Positions 26,111 to 36,294 of a DNA stretch of 57,312 bases are shown here, in pieces. The position numbers and the translations under genes were made by a program. The stretch comes from Candidatus Siliceabacter maunaloa. GTDB taxonomy: Bacteria > Actinomycetota > Thermoleophilia > Solirubrobacterales > Solirubrobacteraceae. The notes below the pieces were generated by a model. That model worked only from the letters and a program-made list of their open reading frames with translations. It was not told the origin of the DNA and searched no databases. Positions within the stretch are counted from its first letter, which is position 1; every line of letters starts with the position of its first letter. Location of the stretch: the NCBI GenBank assembly GCA_024330185.1, contig JANDLV010000025.1, forward strand, positions 1-57,312, read 5' to 3'.

Positions 26111-27769
26111 TTGCCTTCCGCGGGTAAGACGAGCCGCGAGGCGGCAACGGGTGGGATCTCCCGGCGCGAGCCCCTCGCGTGGCTTGGGATCATCGCCGTC
26201 GCCGCAGGAGTGGTCCTTCACCTGCCGATGTACCTCGGCGCGGCGGACACGGGCTACCGGCTGGTCGACATGGACATGGACGCAGCGATGATCGGGGGGA
26301 TGGCCTTGATCGTCCTCGGTCTCGGCGCCACGGCCTACGGTCTCTTCCCGCGGACGGCCAGGCCCGCCCACGACCCTGTGGGTACGCGCGTGCGCGTGAG
26401 CGCGCTCGACGACGCGCGGATACGCCCGGCGCACGTCGGACTCCTGCTCGTGATGGCCGCGGCCGTGACGATCGACGCGATGAAGCCCGTGACCTTGGCC
26501 TTCGTGATGCCGGGCTTCGCCGCGGAGTACGGCCTCGGGTCTCCGATCAACCCGAGCGGCAGCCCGCCCGTCGCTCTGCTTCCACTCGCGGGGATCGCCG
26601 GCACGGTGATCGGGTCGTTCCTCTGGGGCTGGCTCGGGGACCGGATCGGCCGCCGGGCGTCGATCCTGCTCGCGGGGGTGCTGTTCATCGCCACCGCCGT
26701 CTGCGGCTCGATGCCCTCCTATGCACTCAACCTGGTGATGTGCTTCGTGATGGGTCTCGGGGTCGGCGGGATGCTGCCGATCATCTTCACCCTCATCGCC
26801 GAGACGATCCCCGCCCGCCATCGCGGCTGGTTGATGGTGCTCATCGGCGGGGACGTGGCCGGGGCATACGTCATCACGAGCTGGCTCTCCTCCACGCTGG
26901 TGCCCGACTACACCTGGCGGATCCTGTGGCTGATCGGGCTGCCCACCGGGCTCCTGCTGATCGCGCTCAACCGCTGGATCCCGGAGTCGCCTCGCTTCCT
27001 GCTCGCCCACGGTCGGGAGGCAGAGGCCAGGGCCGTGATGGAGCGCTACGGTGCCGAGGTCGTGGTTGAGGAGGCGCCCCGGGCGCCGGTCGAGGAGCTG
27101 GTCGAGCCACGGTTCGCCCAACTCCTCCGGCGGCCGTTGAGCAGCCTCACCGCGGTCATCGTGCTGCTCGGCCTCGGAGTGGGGCTGGTGTCCTTCGGGT
27201 TCCAGCTCTGGATCCCGTCCAACCTGCAGGAGCTCGGCTTCACCGAGGTGACCGCCAGCGCCATCCTGCGTGATTCCGCCTTGATCGGTCTTCCGCTCAA
27301 CTTCCTCGTGGCCTGGCTCTACGGCTTCTGGAGCAGCAAGAAGACGATCGTGCTGCTCGCTGGCCTCACCGCAGCCGCGCTGCTCGGGTTCGCCCTCCTC
27401 GGGGACCGGGCGATCGAGGATCGCACCCTGCTCTATGTCCTGCTCATCGTCCCGATCTGGGGGATCAGCTCGGTGACCGCCGTCCTGGTGGCCTACAGCT
27501 CCGAGGTCTACCCCACGCGCGTGCGCTCGCGCGGGACGGGGCTCGCGGCGGGTACGAGCAAGGCAGGTGGCGTCCTGGTCATCGGCGTCGTCGCGGCTGC
27601 GCTCACTCCGCCGACGATCGCGGTAACTGCGCTGATCGGGGCGATTCCGATGGCGCTCGCGGCCCTCGCGGCGCTCCTGTTCGGCGTCGAGACACGCAGA
27701 CGGCGACTTGAAGACATCACCGCCGGGGAGTTCGGGCGGGCGGCACCATCGGGAGCATCACTGCCGTGA
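26111..27769 (+). CDS. MFS transporter with two extra N-terminal membrane helices
   Basis: 552 residues from a TTG start (a GTG near 26150 is also possible). Two hydrophobic segments (LAWLGIIAVAAGVVLHLPMYLG; GGMALIVLGLGATAYGLF) precede a standard sugar/aromatic-acid-type MFS body with GWLGDRIGRRASILLAGV, PESPRFLLAHGREAEA and YSSEVYPTRVRSRGTG. The extra pair would give 14 helices. It overlaps the next gene by GTGA. Substrate unknown. Confidence 0.8.
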   Translation: MPSAGKTSREAATGGISRREPLAWLGIIAVAAGVVLHLPMYLGAADTGYRLVDMDMDAAMIGGMALIVLGLGATAYGLFPRTARPAHDPVGTRVRVSALDDARIRPAHVGLLLVMAAAVTIDAMKPVTLAFVMPGFAAEYGLGSPINPSGSPPVALLPLAGIAGTVIGSFLWGWLGDRIGRRASILLAGVLFIATAVCGSMPSYALNLVMCFVMGLGVGGMLPIIFTLIAETIPARHRGWLMVLIGGDVAGAYVITSWLSSTLVPDYTWRILWLIGLPTGLLLIALNRWIPESPRFLLAHGREAEARAVMERYGAEVVVEEAPRAPVEELVEPRFAQLLRRPLSSLTAVIVLLGLGVGLVSFGFQLWIPSNLQELGFTEVTASAILRDSALIGLPLNFLVAWLYGFWSSKKTIVLLAGLTAAALLGFALLGDRAIEDRTLLYVLLIVPIWGISSVTAVLVAYSSEVYPTRVRSRGTGLAAGTSKAGGVLVIGVVAAALTPPTIAVTALIGAIPMALAALAALLFGVETRRRRLEDITAGEFGRAAPSGASLP

Positions 27770-28995
27770 GGGCCGGCCCACTCTGGAACCGAACGCCGCG
27801 CGTGGCCGCTGCGACTGCCGGGCCGGTCACATCACCATCGCCCCCTCGACCGGCGTCGAGCGGCTCGAAGGCGGCGCGGGCCGGTGGGCCGCGGTTGGTG
27901 CTCGGCAGGCGCAGCATCCCCGTGGTCCTGCCCAGCCGGCGCGACCCCCGACTGAAGCTCTCGGTGGTCATCATCGCGCTCCAGGTCCTGGGGCAGACCG
28001 TGCTGGACTTCAAGGTCTCGATCGCCCAGATCCTCATCACCATCGGCGTCTGCGCGCTGATCGACACCTCCCTCACCCTCAAGCGCCAGGGCGTCCTGGC
28101 CTGGCCCGCCAGCGCTCTGCTGACCGGTAACAGCATCGCGTTCATCCTGCGCGCGTCCGGCACCGATCACGGGGACTGGTGGAGCCTCAACGGCATCGAG
28201 TACTTCGTGCTCGCCGCGCTCGTCTCGCTGGTCGTGAAGGAGCTCGTGCGCCCGGGAGGACACCATCGCTTCAACCCCTCCAACATCGGGATCATCTGGG
28301 TGCTGCTCGTGATCGGACCGGTCCACGTCTTCCCCCAGTACCTGTGGTGGGGACCGGCCGGGCCCGCTGTCATCGCGGCTCTCGTGGTGATCGTGCTCGG
28401 GGCGGTGTGGGTGCTGAGGGCCGTACGGATGCTGGGGATGGCGCTGGCCTTCCTCGTCCCGTTCACGGCGCTGATCGGCGTCTTCGCCGCCACGGGACAG
28501 AGCTTCGTCGCGATCTGGCAGGAGGGGCCGATCAGCGGCTTTGACTACTGGGTGAAGATCTGCACGTCCCCCGAGCTCCTGGTCTTCGTCTGCTTCATGA
28601 TGTCCGACCCCGCGACCGCCGCCAGGACGCCGGTCTCGAGAATCATCTACGGTGCCGCCACGGCCGTGGTCGCCGCTGCGCTGGTCTTCTTCCAGCCGAC
28701 CGAGTTCGGGATCAAGGTGGCGATCCTGTCGAGCCTCACGCTGACCTGCGCGCTCGTGCCTGTGATCGAGGCCGTGACCCGGCGGCTCCAACGAGGTCCG
28801 GGCTCCCCGTCCGAGGCTTCGCCTGCCCAGCCGCCGCCCCTGCGCGGACGGCTGGGCGCGGGTGCGCTTCGCCCTGCGAGCATCGCCGTGGTCATAATCG
28901 CCTTGACCGCAGTCGTCGGGACCGCTGCTCTCGCGGATAACAAGGACCTGTACTACATCGAGCGTGGTCTGACCGGTCCCGTCAACGCGCAGTAG
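27766..28995 (+). CDS. NqrB/RnfD-like membrane subunit
   Basis: 409 residues with a GTG start overlapping the transporter stop. A basic, Pro/Ser-rich N-terminus of about 60 residues is followed by ~9 membrane helices. The family core is KELVRPGGHHRFNPSNIGIIWVLL and CTSPELLVFVCFMMSDPATA, as in RnfD/NqrB. Unlike true Nqr or Rnf complexes there are no A, C, E, F or G subunits nearby; it occurs with DM13 and MFS proteins, suggesting a stand-alone redox or flavin-bearing membrane protein. Confidence 0.8.
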   Translation: MRAGPLWNRTPRVAAATAGPVTSPSPPRPASSGSKAARAGGPRLVLGRRSIPVVLPSRRDPRLKLSVVIIALQVLGQTVLDFKVSIAQILITIGVCALIDTSLTLKRQGVLAWPASALLTGNSIAFILRASGTDHGDWWSLNGIEYFVLAALVSLVVKELVRPGGHHRFNPSNIGIIWVLLVIGPVHVFPQYLWWGPAGPAVIAALVVIVLGAVWVLRAVRMLGMALAFLVPFTALIGVFAATGQSFVAIWQEGPISGFDYWVKICTSPELLVFVCFMMSDPATAARTPVSRIIYGAATAVVAAALVFFQPTEFGIKVAILSSLTLTCALVPVIEAVTRRLQRGPGSPSEASPAQPPPLRGRLGAGALRPASIAVVIIALTAVVGTAALADNKDLYYIERGLTGPVNAQ

Positions 28996-29010
28996 GCGCC
29001 ACCGCGGCGG

Positions 29011-29982
29011 TCAGTCGTCGCTCGCCGCCGCGCATCCGCGCAGGCCGCTGCGCCACACCCCCTCGTCGAGATCGCGGCCGATGGCCACGAGCCGGTTGAC
29101 GCGCGGGGCGTCGCCCCAGGGCCGGCCGTGGCCCGTGTCGAGATAGCCCTGTACGCCGTGGATCACGAAGCGACGTTCCTCGTCGGCAACCGCCAGGACG
29201 GCCTTGAGGCGGTGCAGCTGGGCGCTGTCGAAGAACCGCAGGGTCATGAGCCACTGCTCCACCCGGTCGGGGTCCAGCTCGCCGGGCTGCTCGACCGAGA
29301 CGGTGTCCACGACAGCGTGGTCGTGGTGGTCGTGGTCGTCATGGTCGTCGTGGTGGTCGTGGTCGTCGGACACGGTCTCCGCGCGGGAGGCGTCGAAGGC
29401 CCCGCTGGAGAGCACGTGACCGGCCGCCTCCCGTGCGCCCAGATGCAGTTCGGCCAGCGGGTTGAGCGCGCGCAGCCGGCCGCGCGCGGCCTCCAGTGCG
29501 TCAGCGTCCACCAGGTCTGACTTGCTGATCACGATCGTGCTCGCCAGCTCCACCTGGCGCCGCGCCTCACCGAGCTCGGGGTCGTCGAGCAGACGCAGGC
29601 AGGTGCGCGCGTCGGCCACCGTGACCAGCGCGTCGAGGCGCAGCATGTCGGTCAGCCAGGCCACGGTGTCGATCACGGGCCCCGGGTCGGCGAGTCCGGT
29701 CGTCTCGACCACGATGCCGTCGGGCGGGGGTTCGATGCGCGCCATCGAGGTCAGGGAGTCAGACAGCTCCCCGCGCACGCTGCAGCACAGGCAGCCGCTG
29801 GTCAGCTCGACCACCCCGTCGGCCTCCTCACCCATCAGCTCGCCGTCGATCCCCACGTCCCCGAGCTCGTTGACGAGCACGCCGAGCCTGCGCGGGCCCG
29901 GCGTGCGCAGCAGCTCGTTGACGAGCGTCGTCTTGCCCGCGCCGAGGAACCCGGTGATGAGGGTCACGGGGATGGGAGCCAC
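29011..29982 (-). CDS. CobW/ZNG1-family GTPase metallochaperone
   Basis: 323 residues. Walker A GFLGAGKTTLVNELL, the CxCC motif CLCCSVRGEL, and SKSDLVDADAL define a COG0523/CobW GTPase. A His/Asp-rich run near residues 205-225 (DDHDHHDDHDDHDHHDH) is a typical metal-binding insert, and the CobW C-terminal domain follows. It would deliver Zn, Co or Ni to a target enzyme. With hypAB absent from the window, a hydrogenase nickel role is conceivable but only speculative. Confidence 0.9.
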   Translation of the reverse strand: MAPIPVTLITGFLGAGKTTLVNELLRTPGPRRLGVLVNELGDVGIDGELMGEEADGVVELTSGCLCCSVRGELSDSLTSMARIEPPPDGIVVETTGLADPGPVIDTVAWLTDMLRLDALVTVADARTCLRLLDDPELGEARRQVELASTIVISKSDLVDADALEAARGRLRALNPLAELHLGAREAAGHVLSSGAFDASRAETVSDDHDHHDDHDDHDHHDHAVVDTVSVEQPGELDPDRVEQWLMTLRFFDSAQLHRLKAVLAVADEERRFVIHGVQGYLDTGHGRPWGDAPRVNRLVAIGRDLDEGVWRSGLRGCAAASDD

Positions 29983-30042
29983 GCGATCAGTCCTTCCCGA
30001 AGTTGTTGAGAACGCGTCTCACTTTGGTTGGAGGACCATACT

Positions 30043-31099
30043 CTACGAGCTGGCTGTGCTCAGTGCCGTGTCGGCGCCGCGCGCCGCCTCGACGTCGCTG
30101 TCGAACGGCTCGATCCGGCCGTCGGGGTCGATCAGGTAGACGGTCTGCTCGTGGAGGAACGCCACGGTCACCGGCGAGCCGAGCGCCGCGGCCGCCAGCA
30201 GCGTGCCGCCAATGCGGTAGACGTCGCGCACGAGGCCGATCTTGAACAGCGAGCTGGTCTCGTTGACCACGTCGCCGCGTCCGGCCCGCAGCAGGGTGTG
30301 CAGATCCTCGTGCATCCCGTGCGCCGCCACGGCGATCGAGATGTTCTCCACCTCGTCGGAGGTCACCGCGGCGAGCGCCCGCGCGGCCGAGGGAGAGACG
30401 TCTGAGCAGGAAGCGGCTGCCGCCCCGTCCGAGAACGATGGGTATGCCGTAGTCCTTCGCCCGCTTGATGTAGAGGCTCTCGGGGTCGCCCTCGACGACG
30501 AGCACGGGCACGCCGAGCTCGCGGAGCAGGAGGGACAGGCGCAGGCCGACCTGGCCGAGCCCGACCACCACCACGTGGTCCCTGCGGGGAAGCACCCGCC
30601 GGCCGACGATGGCTGTGAGCCGCATGTCGCGCAGCCGGGCGACGACACCCGCGGTGAAGAGGGCGGTGAACCCGAGCGCGGCGAGCATGGCGAGGGCGGA
30701 GAACACCTTCAGCCAGGCGGGGCCGTCGTCGACGAGCGGGTTGGGGCCCACGGTCACGATCGTCTTCGTCGCCGCGTAGAAAGCATCGACGAGCGCTTCG
30801 TCGAGCGTGATGGTCAGGACGGCGGTCTCGAGCAGGAGGATGAGCAGGAACCCCAGCAGGCCTGAGCGAGACGTGGTCGTCGTTGGAGATGACGACGACG
30901 GCGTCGACCTCGCCGTCGAGCGCCCTGCGAATGGCCCGATCGTGCGGGCCGCGGAGGTAGGTGACCTTCGCGCCGGCCGTGTGCAGGGCGCGCTCCGTGA
31001 CCTCGGTCATCTCGTCATGGCCGATGACGAGGTGTTCCTTCCGCGCGCGGACTCCGCTGACGAGCTGGCTTCCACGGGGCCGCAGTATGGCGAAGCGAC
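30043..31099 (-). pseudogene. Decayed two-RCK potassium-channel-like (TrkA_N/ion channel) gene
   Basis: Reading leftwards: an N-terminal NAD-binding piece (HDEMTEVTERALHTAGAKV ... VVVISNDDHVSL, about 30870-31040), then in another frame a pore module (LLGFLLILLLETAVLT ... TKTIVTVGPN), a second TrkA_N domain (HVVVVGLGQVGLRLSLLLREL), and after a further frameshift near 30400 the rest (SPSAARALAAVTSDEVENI ... FDSDVEAARGADTALSTASS). Actinobacterial homologues have RCK-pore-RCK in one chain. Here about 60-70 residues of the first RCK are missing at the junction near 30868 and no good start codon is seen. The gene is probably non-functional. Confidence 0.75.
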
Positions 31100-31148
31100 C
31101 GGGCGCCTCTCATGTCGACCGGCGACATCCGCGGCTGTGAGCGGTCGG

Positions 31149-31523
31149 TCAACCGCCCCGCGTGAGGCGGGCGATCTCCTCCTCGGTCATCCCGAGCTCT
31201 CTGAGTCCCGCGAGCAGGGCGTTCGCGTCAGCGGGCGCAAGCTTGGGCAGCACCGCGGAGACTCGGGCCAGTGCCGAGATCGCCGGCACCTCGCCGGGCC
31301 CGGTATCACCGCTCTCCGCGGCAGGAGGGATCGGCGGCATGTAGGGCAGGATCCGCTCGGCCACCTCGGCCTCGGTCCAGCCCCTGCCGCGCATGGTCTG
31401 AAGGAGCCCCCTGGCCTCCGCCGGGGAGGCCGTCGGGAGCGTCCGGCGGATCCACGCGTGGGTGAAGCTCGGCGGGTACTCGCCGCGCGGTGGCCTGCTG
31501 CTACGTCGACGCCGGAACCTCAC
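31149..31523 (-). CDS. Small protein of unknown function
   Basis: 124 residues from GTG 31523. Helical, with two similar short modules: ASPAEARGLLQTMRGRGWTEAEVAERIL and APADANALLAGLRELGMTEEEIARL, so it may be an internal duplication of a SHOCT-like helix-turn motif. No signal peptide or membrane segment. Divergent from the CDP-alcohol phosphatidyltransferase gene. Confidence 0.5.
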   Translation of the reverse strand: MRFRRRRSSRPPRGEYPPSFTHAWIRRTLPTASPAEARGLLQTMRGRGWTEAEVAERILPYMPPIPPAAESGDTGPGEVPAISALARVSAVLPKLAPADANALLAGLRELGMTEEEIARLTRGG

Positions 31524-32127
31524 GTGCCGCTCTCTCGCTCGCTGACGATCAGCCGGAGAGATTGACAGACTGCCGGGGTGCTCGATGACTCCCTGCGCGC
31601 CCGGGTGGGGCCGGGCCTCGACCGGGCCGCGGGCGCCCTGGCCGCCCGCGGGGTGCCGGCCGGAGCGGTCACCGCGGCGGGCCTGGCGGCGGGGATCGCG
31701 GCGTGCGTGGCGGCCGCCCTGGCCGTCTGGCCGCTGGCCCTCGTGCTCTGGATGGCCAACCGGGCGGCGGACGGCCTGGACGGGCCGCTCGCGCGGCAGT
31801 CGGCGCCCAGCGACCTGGGCGGCTTCCTCGACTTCATCGCCGACTTCGTCGTCTACGGCGGCTTCGTGGTCGGCGCGGCGATCGCGCTGCCCGATGCCCG
31901 CCTGGCCTTCTGCGCCCTGCTGGCCGCCTACCTGCTCAACAACGTCGCGCTGCTCACCTTCGCCTCGTTGGTGGAGAAGCGCCAGGTGGCCTACGGGGAC
32001 GACCGCTCGCTGCGCTTCACCCCCGGGCTGACCGAGAGCACGGAGACCTTCATCGCCTACGCGCTTGTGTGCCTGCTGCCGGGCTCCGCACAGTGGATCG
32101 CGTGGGTCTTCACGGCCATGGTGCTGT

Positions 32128-33251
<1,124 letters not shown>

Positions 33252-33255
<4 letters not shown>

Positions 33256-34025
33256 AGCGGCGAGCTCGCCGCGCGCGCGGTGACGAGCAGGGCGAGGATC
33301 GGTGGGATCACGTAGAGCAGCGAGAGGGCGGCGGCGGTCTGGGGGTCGGGGCCGATGAAGGGGAACAGTACGAGCGGCGCCATGGGCAGTCCCCCGCCCA
33401 CGGCCAGGCTGGAGCCGTACTGGCTCCAGGAGACCAGGAAGCCGAGCACGGTCGCCGCCGCCAGGGTCGGCGCCACGCTGGGCAGCGTTACCCAGGCCAG
33501 CCGCCGGGCGGGGGAGAGGCCCAGCGTGCGGCCCATGTCCTCCAGCTCGGTGACCTTCGTGCCGAAGCCGGCCAGCAGGACGAGGACCACGTAGGGCAGC
33601 ACCGCAGTTAGGTGGGCGAGGACGAGGCCGCCCAGCGAGTCGATGATGCGCAGGCGGATGAACCACTCGGTCAGCCCGGCGCCGGTCGCGTAGGGGGGCA
33701 CCAGCAGCGGCATGGCCAGCGCCACGAAGACCACGCCGGGGCGACGCAGGCGCCGCTCTCCCAGCACGCGGGCCGCCGGCCAGCCCAGGGCGAGGGCGAG
33801 CGCGGTCGCGCCCAGCGCCACCACGATCGAGTTGCCGAACGCCTCGACGGTGGCGCCGCCGCCGAAGGCCGCCTCGAAGCCCCGCAGGCCCCAGTCCTGG
33901 GGAACCAGCGCGGGGGCGCGCCAGGTGTCGGCGAAGGCACGCACCCCGAGGATCGCGAGGGGCAGCGCGAAGGCCAGACCGATCGCCAGGCCGCCTGCGC
34001 GGGCGAGCAGCGGCCGGCGGACCAT
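33252..34025 (-). CDS. ABC transporter permease (second membrane subunit, YnjC C-half-like)
   Basis: 257 residues, ATG at 34025 overlapping the previous stop by one base. About six helices and the EAA-type loop (LGLSPARRLAWVTLPSVAPTLAAA). Pairs with the upstream permease; in E. coli YnjC both halves are fused. Confidence 0.85.
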
Positions 34026-34864
34026 CACGCGCCCTCCGCGTCACGCGCGAAGCGCACCGCCGCCACGGCCAGCGCGACGGCGATCGTGGAGGTGAGCAGC
34101 AGCGTCGCCGCGGCCAGGCCCTCGCCCGCCAGGACGCTGCCCTGGGTGGCGTCGAAGGCGAAGGTGGCCAGCGTCGGCGGGTAGCTGGGGCCGACGGCCA
34201 GGGGGACCTCGAAGGCGCCGAGCACGAAAGCGCCCACGATGATGGAGCCCACGACCAGCGGCCCGCGGATGGTGGGCCACAGCACCCACAGCGCGCGCTG
34301 GCCCGGCGAGGCGCCGAGCACCGCTGCCGCCTCGGTGCGCTCCTGGAGCCCGCGTCCCATCGCGGCCAGCATGAGGAGCACCAGGAACGGGGTCTCGCGG
34401 AAGACGTAGACGAGCACGATCCCGACGCCCGCGTCGTCGCGAACGAGGTTGACGGGCAGGCCGCCCAGCAGCCGGTCGGCAAGCCCGCCCGCGCCCAGCC
34501 ACAGCACGGCGGCCACCGCCACCAGCAGGTGGGGCACCGGCAGGGGCAGCGCGGCCAGCGAGCGGATCGCCAGGCCCCGGCGGCGCAGCGCCACCGCCAC
34601 CGGGACGGCCAGGGCGGCGGAGGCGGCGGTGGCCAGGACGGTGACGCGCAGCGAGAAGACCAGGGCGTCGACGAAGGCCGGGTCGCCCAGCAGCTCCCGC
34701 CAGGTGTCCAGGGTGGCGCCGGACAGGCCGTCGGCGCCCAGCGGGACCAGGCTCGTCTTGAGCATCCCCGCGACCGCCCCGCCGAAGAGCAGTGCCAGCA
34801 CGCTGACGGCGGGGGCGACCAGCGCCCGATCCCGCCAGCGCCGGCTCGCGTGCAGTCCGCTCAC
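34025..34864 (-). CDS. ABC transporter permease (first membrane subunit, YnjC N-half-like)
   Basis: 279 residues from GTG 34864. Six helices, PLPVPHLLVAVAAVLWLGAGG, and the EAA loop LGASPGQRALWVLWPTIRGPL that docks the ATPase. Lies 34 bp after the binding-protein gene in the same operon. Confidence 0.85.
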   Translation of the reverse strand: MSGLHASRRWRDRALVAPAVSVLALLFGGAVAGMLKTSLVPLGADGLSGATLDTWRELLGDPAFVDALVFSLRVTVLATAASAALAVPVAVALRRRGLAIRSLAALPLPVPHLLVAVAAVLWLGAGGLADRLLGGLPVNLVRDDAGVGIVLVYVFRETPFLVLLMLAAMGRGLQERTEAAAVLGASPGQRALWVLWPTIRGPLVVGSIIVGAFVLGAFEVPLAVGPSYPPTLATFAFDATQGSVLAGEGLAAATLLLTSTIAVALAVAAVRFARDAEGA

Positions 34865-34898
34865 GCGGCGCTCCCCGCGCCGCCGGCGCGACCCTCCA

Positions 34899-36089
34899 TC
34901 AGTCGCCGCGCAGGATCTCGCGCTCCCAGCGCTGCTCGAGCGGCTCGACGCTGCTGGCCGGCAGCTCCTGCTCGACCTGCCCGAAGTCGCTGAGCACGTA
35001 CGGGCTCTCATCGAGCTCGTCGAACCGGCCGCGCAGGTCGGGCGGCACACGCTCGACGTCGAGCACGGTGGGGATGCCGAGAATCTCGGGGTCGGCCTTC
35101 TGCGCCTGCAGCTCGGGCGACATCAGCAGGTTGGCCACCACCTGCGCCCCGGCCTGGTTGGCCGCGTCGGACGGGATGGTGACGTAGGAGACGTTGACCA
35201 GCGCGCCCTCGCCCAGGACGAAGGGGCGGGTGCTCTGGGGGAACGTCCCGTTGTCGACCTCGGCCGCGACGAAGTTGGCCTCGTAGGACATCGCGAAGTC
35301 GACCTGCCCGTTGGCGAAGAGGTCGTTCAGCTCGTCGGCGGACTCGGGGAAGGTCTCACCGTCGCGGTACATGAGCGGCTTGAGCTCGCGCAGGTAGGCG
35401 AAGGCGCGGTCCTCGCCCATGGCCGCGACGACCTGGCGCACGAAGGCCGAGCCCGTGAAGTCCGGTGGGGCGGGGTAGGTGAAGCGCCCGGGGTTGCGCC
35501 GCAGGTACTCCAGCAGGGCGGCGTAGGTGCGCGGGGGCTCGGCGAGCTCCTCGCTGTCGTGGGCCAGGGCGAACGCGGCCCGGCTCCAGGGCGCCTCCTG
35601 GCCGTCGACGGGAACCTGGAAGTCGTTGACGATGGTCGGGTCGTCGAAGTCGACGAAGCGGGCGTTGGGCAGGTCGCGCACCCAGCCCTCCAGCCACAGG
35701 CCGGCCTCCTTGCCCGCCGCGAAGTTCTCGCCGTTGAGCCAGATGAGGTCGACCGCGCCGCCGGACTCCCGGCCCGCGCGCCGCTGGGCGATCACCCGCT
35801 GGACGGCGTCGGCGGTGTCGCCGACCGGCACGCGCTCGAGGCGCACGCCCGCCTCGCGGGCGGCGGGGATCACGACGTCGTCGACGTAGGCGTTGATGCG
35901 GTCGTCGCCGCCGTCCATCCACCAGCGCACGGTCTGGCCCTGGGCGGCGCCGGCGATCTCGGCGAAGCTGTCGGGGCGCTCGGTCTCCGCCGAGCCGTCC
36001 TCGTCGCCCCCGCAGGCTGCGAGCAGCAGCGTGGCGGACAGGACGGCCAAGGCAGGGAGGGTCGTGCGAAGCTGGGAACGGGCGCGCAT
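34899..36089 (-). CDS. Lipoprotein substrate-binding protein (YnjB-like)
   Basis: 396 residues. Lipobox LLLAACGG makes it a surface-anchored lipoprotein. VRWWMDGGDDRINAYVDDVV, PVGDTADAVQRVIAQRRAG and GAVDLIWLNGENFAAGKEAGL resemble E. coli YnjB, whose ligand is not established. It heads the operon; a -10-like TACACT lies upstream near 36138-36143, and AAAGGA precedes the ATG. The ~200 bp between here and the next gene (36090-36294) show only this promoter and no convincing gene. Confidence 0.85.
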   Translation of the reverse strand: MRARSQLRTTLPALAVLSATLLLAACGGDEDGSAETERPDSFAEIAGAAQGQTVRWWMDGGDDRINAYVDDVVIPAAREAGVRLERVPVGDTADAVQRVIAQRRAGRESGGAVDLIWLNGENFAAGKEAGLWLEGWVRDLPNARFVDFDDPTIVNDFQVPVDGQEAPWSRAAFALAHDSEELAEPPRTYAALLEYLRRNPGRFTYPAPPDFTGSAFVRQVVAAMGEDRAFAYLRELKPLMYRDGETFPESADELNDLFANGQVDFAMSYEANFVAAEVDNGTFPQSTRPFVLGEGALVNVSYVTIPSDAANQAGAQVVANLLMSPELQAQKADPEILGIPTVLDVERVPPDLRGRFDELDESPYVLSDFGQVEQELPASSVEPLEQRWEREILRGD

Positions 36090-36294
36090 TGGGTCCTTTC
36101 GGTTCCGGTACGGTGACGGTCCGAGACCGATGCCACCCGAGTGTAATGTTGCGTGCCGCCGGTCGCAGGCGAATCACGGCGGGCACCGATCCAGGAGCGC
36201 ACGAGCTCGGGTGAGCGGTAGCGCCAGCCCAGCGCGGCGAGACGGGGTCGGGCCCGTGCCGCCAGCTCGCGACGTGGTGCCAGGCCGCGCCGGT

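Noticed and set aside
36120-36294. Short frame downstream of the Sec ATPase (LAALGWRYRSPELVRSWIGA)
   Set aside because: It looks protein-like for ~30 residues but runs into the upstream region of the YnjB-like gene without a start or domain; too weak to call.
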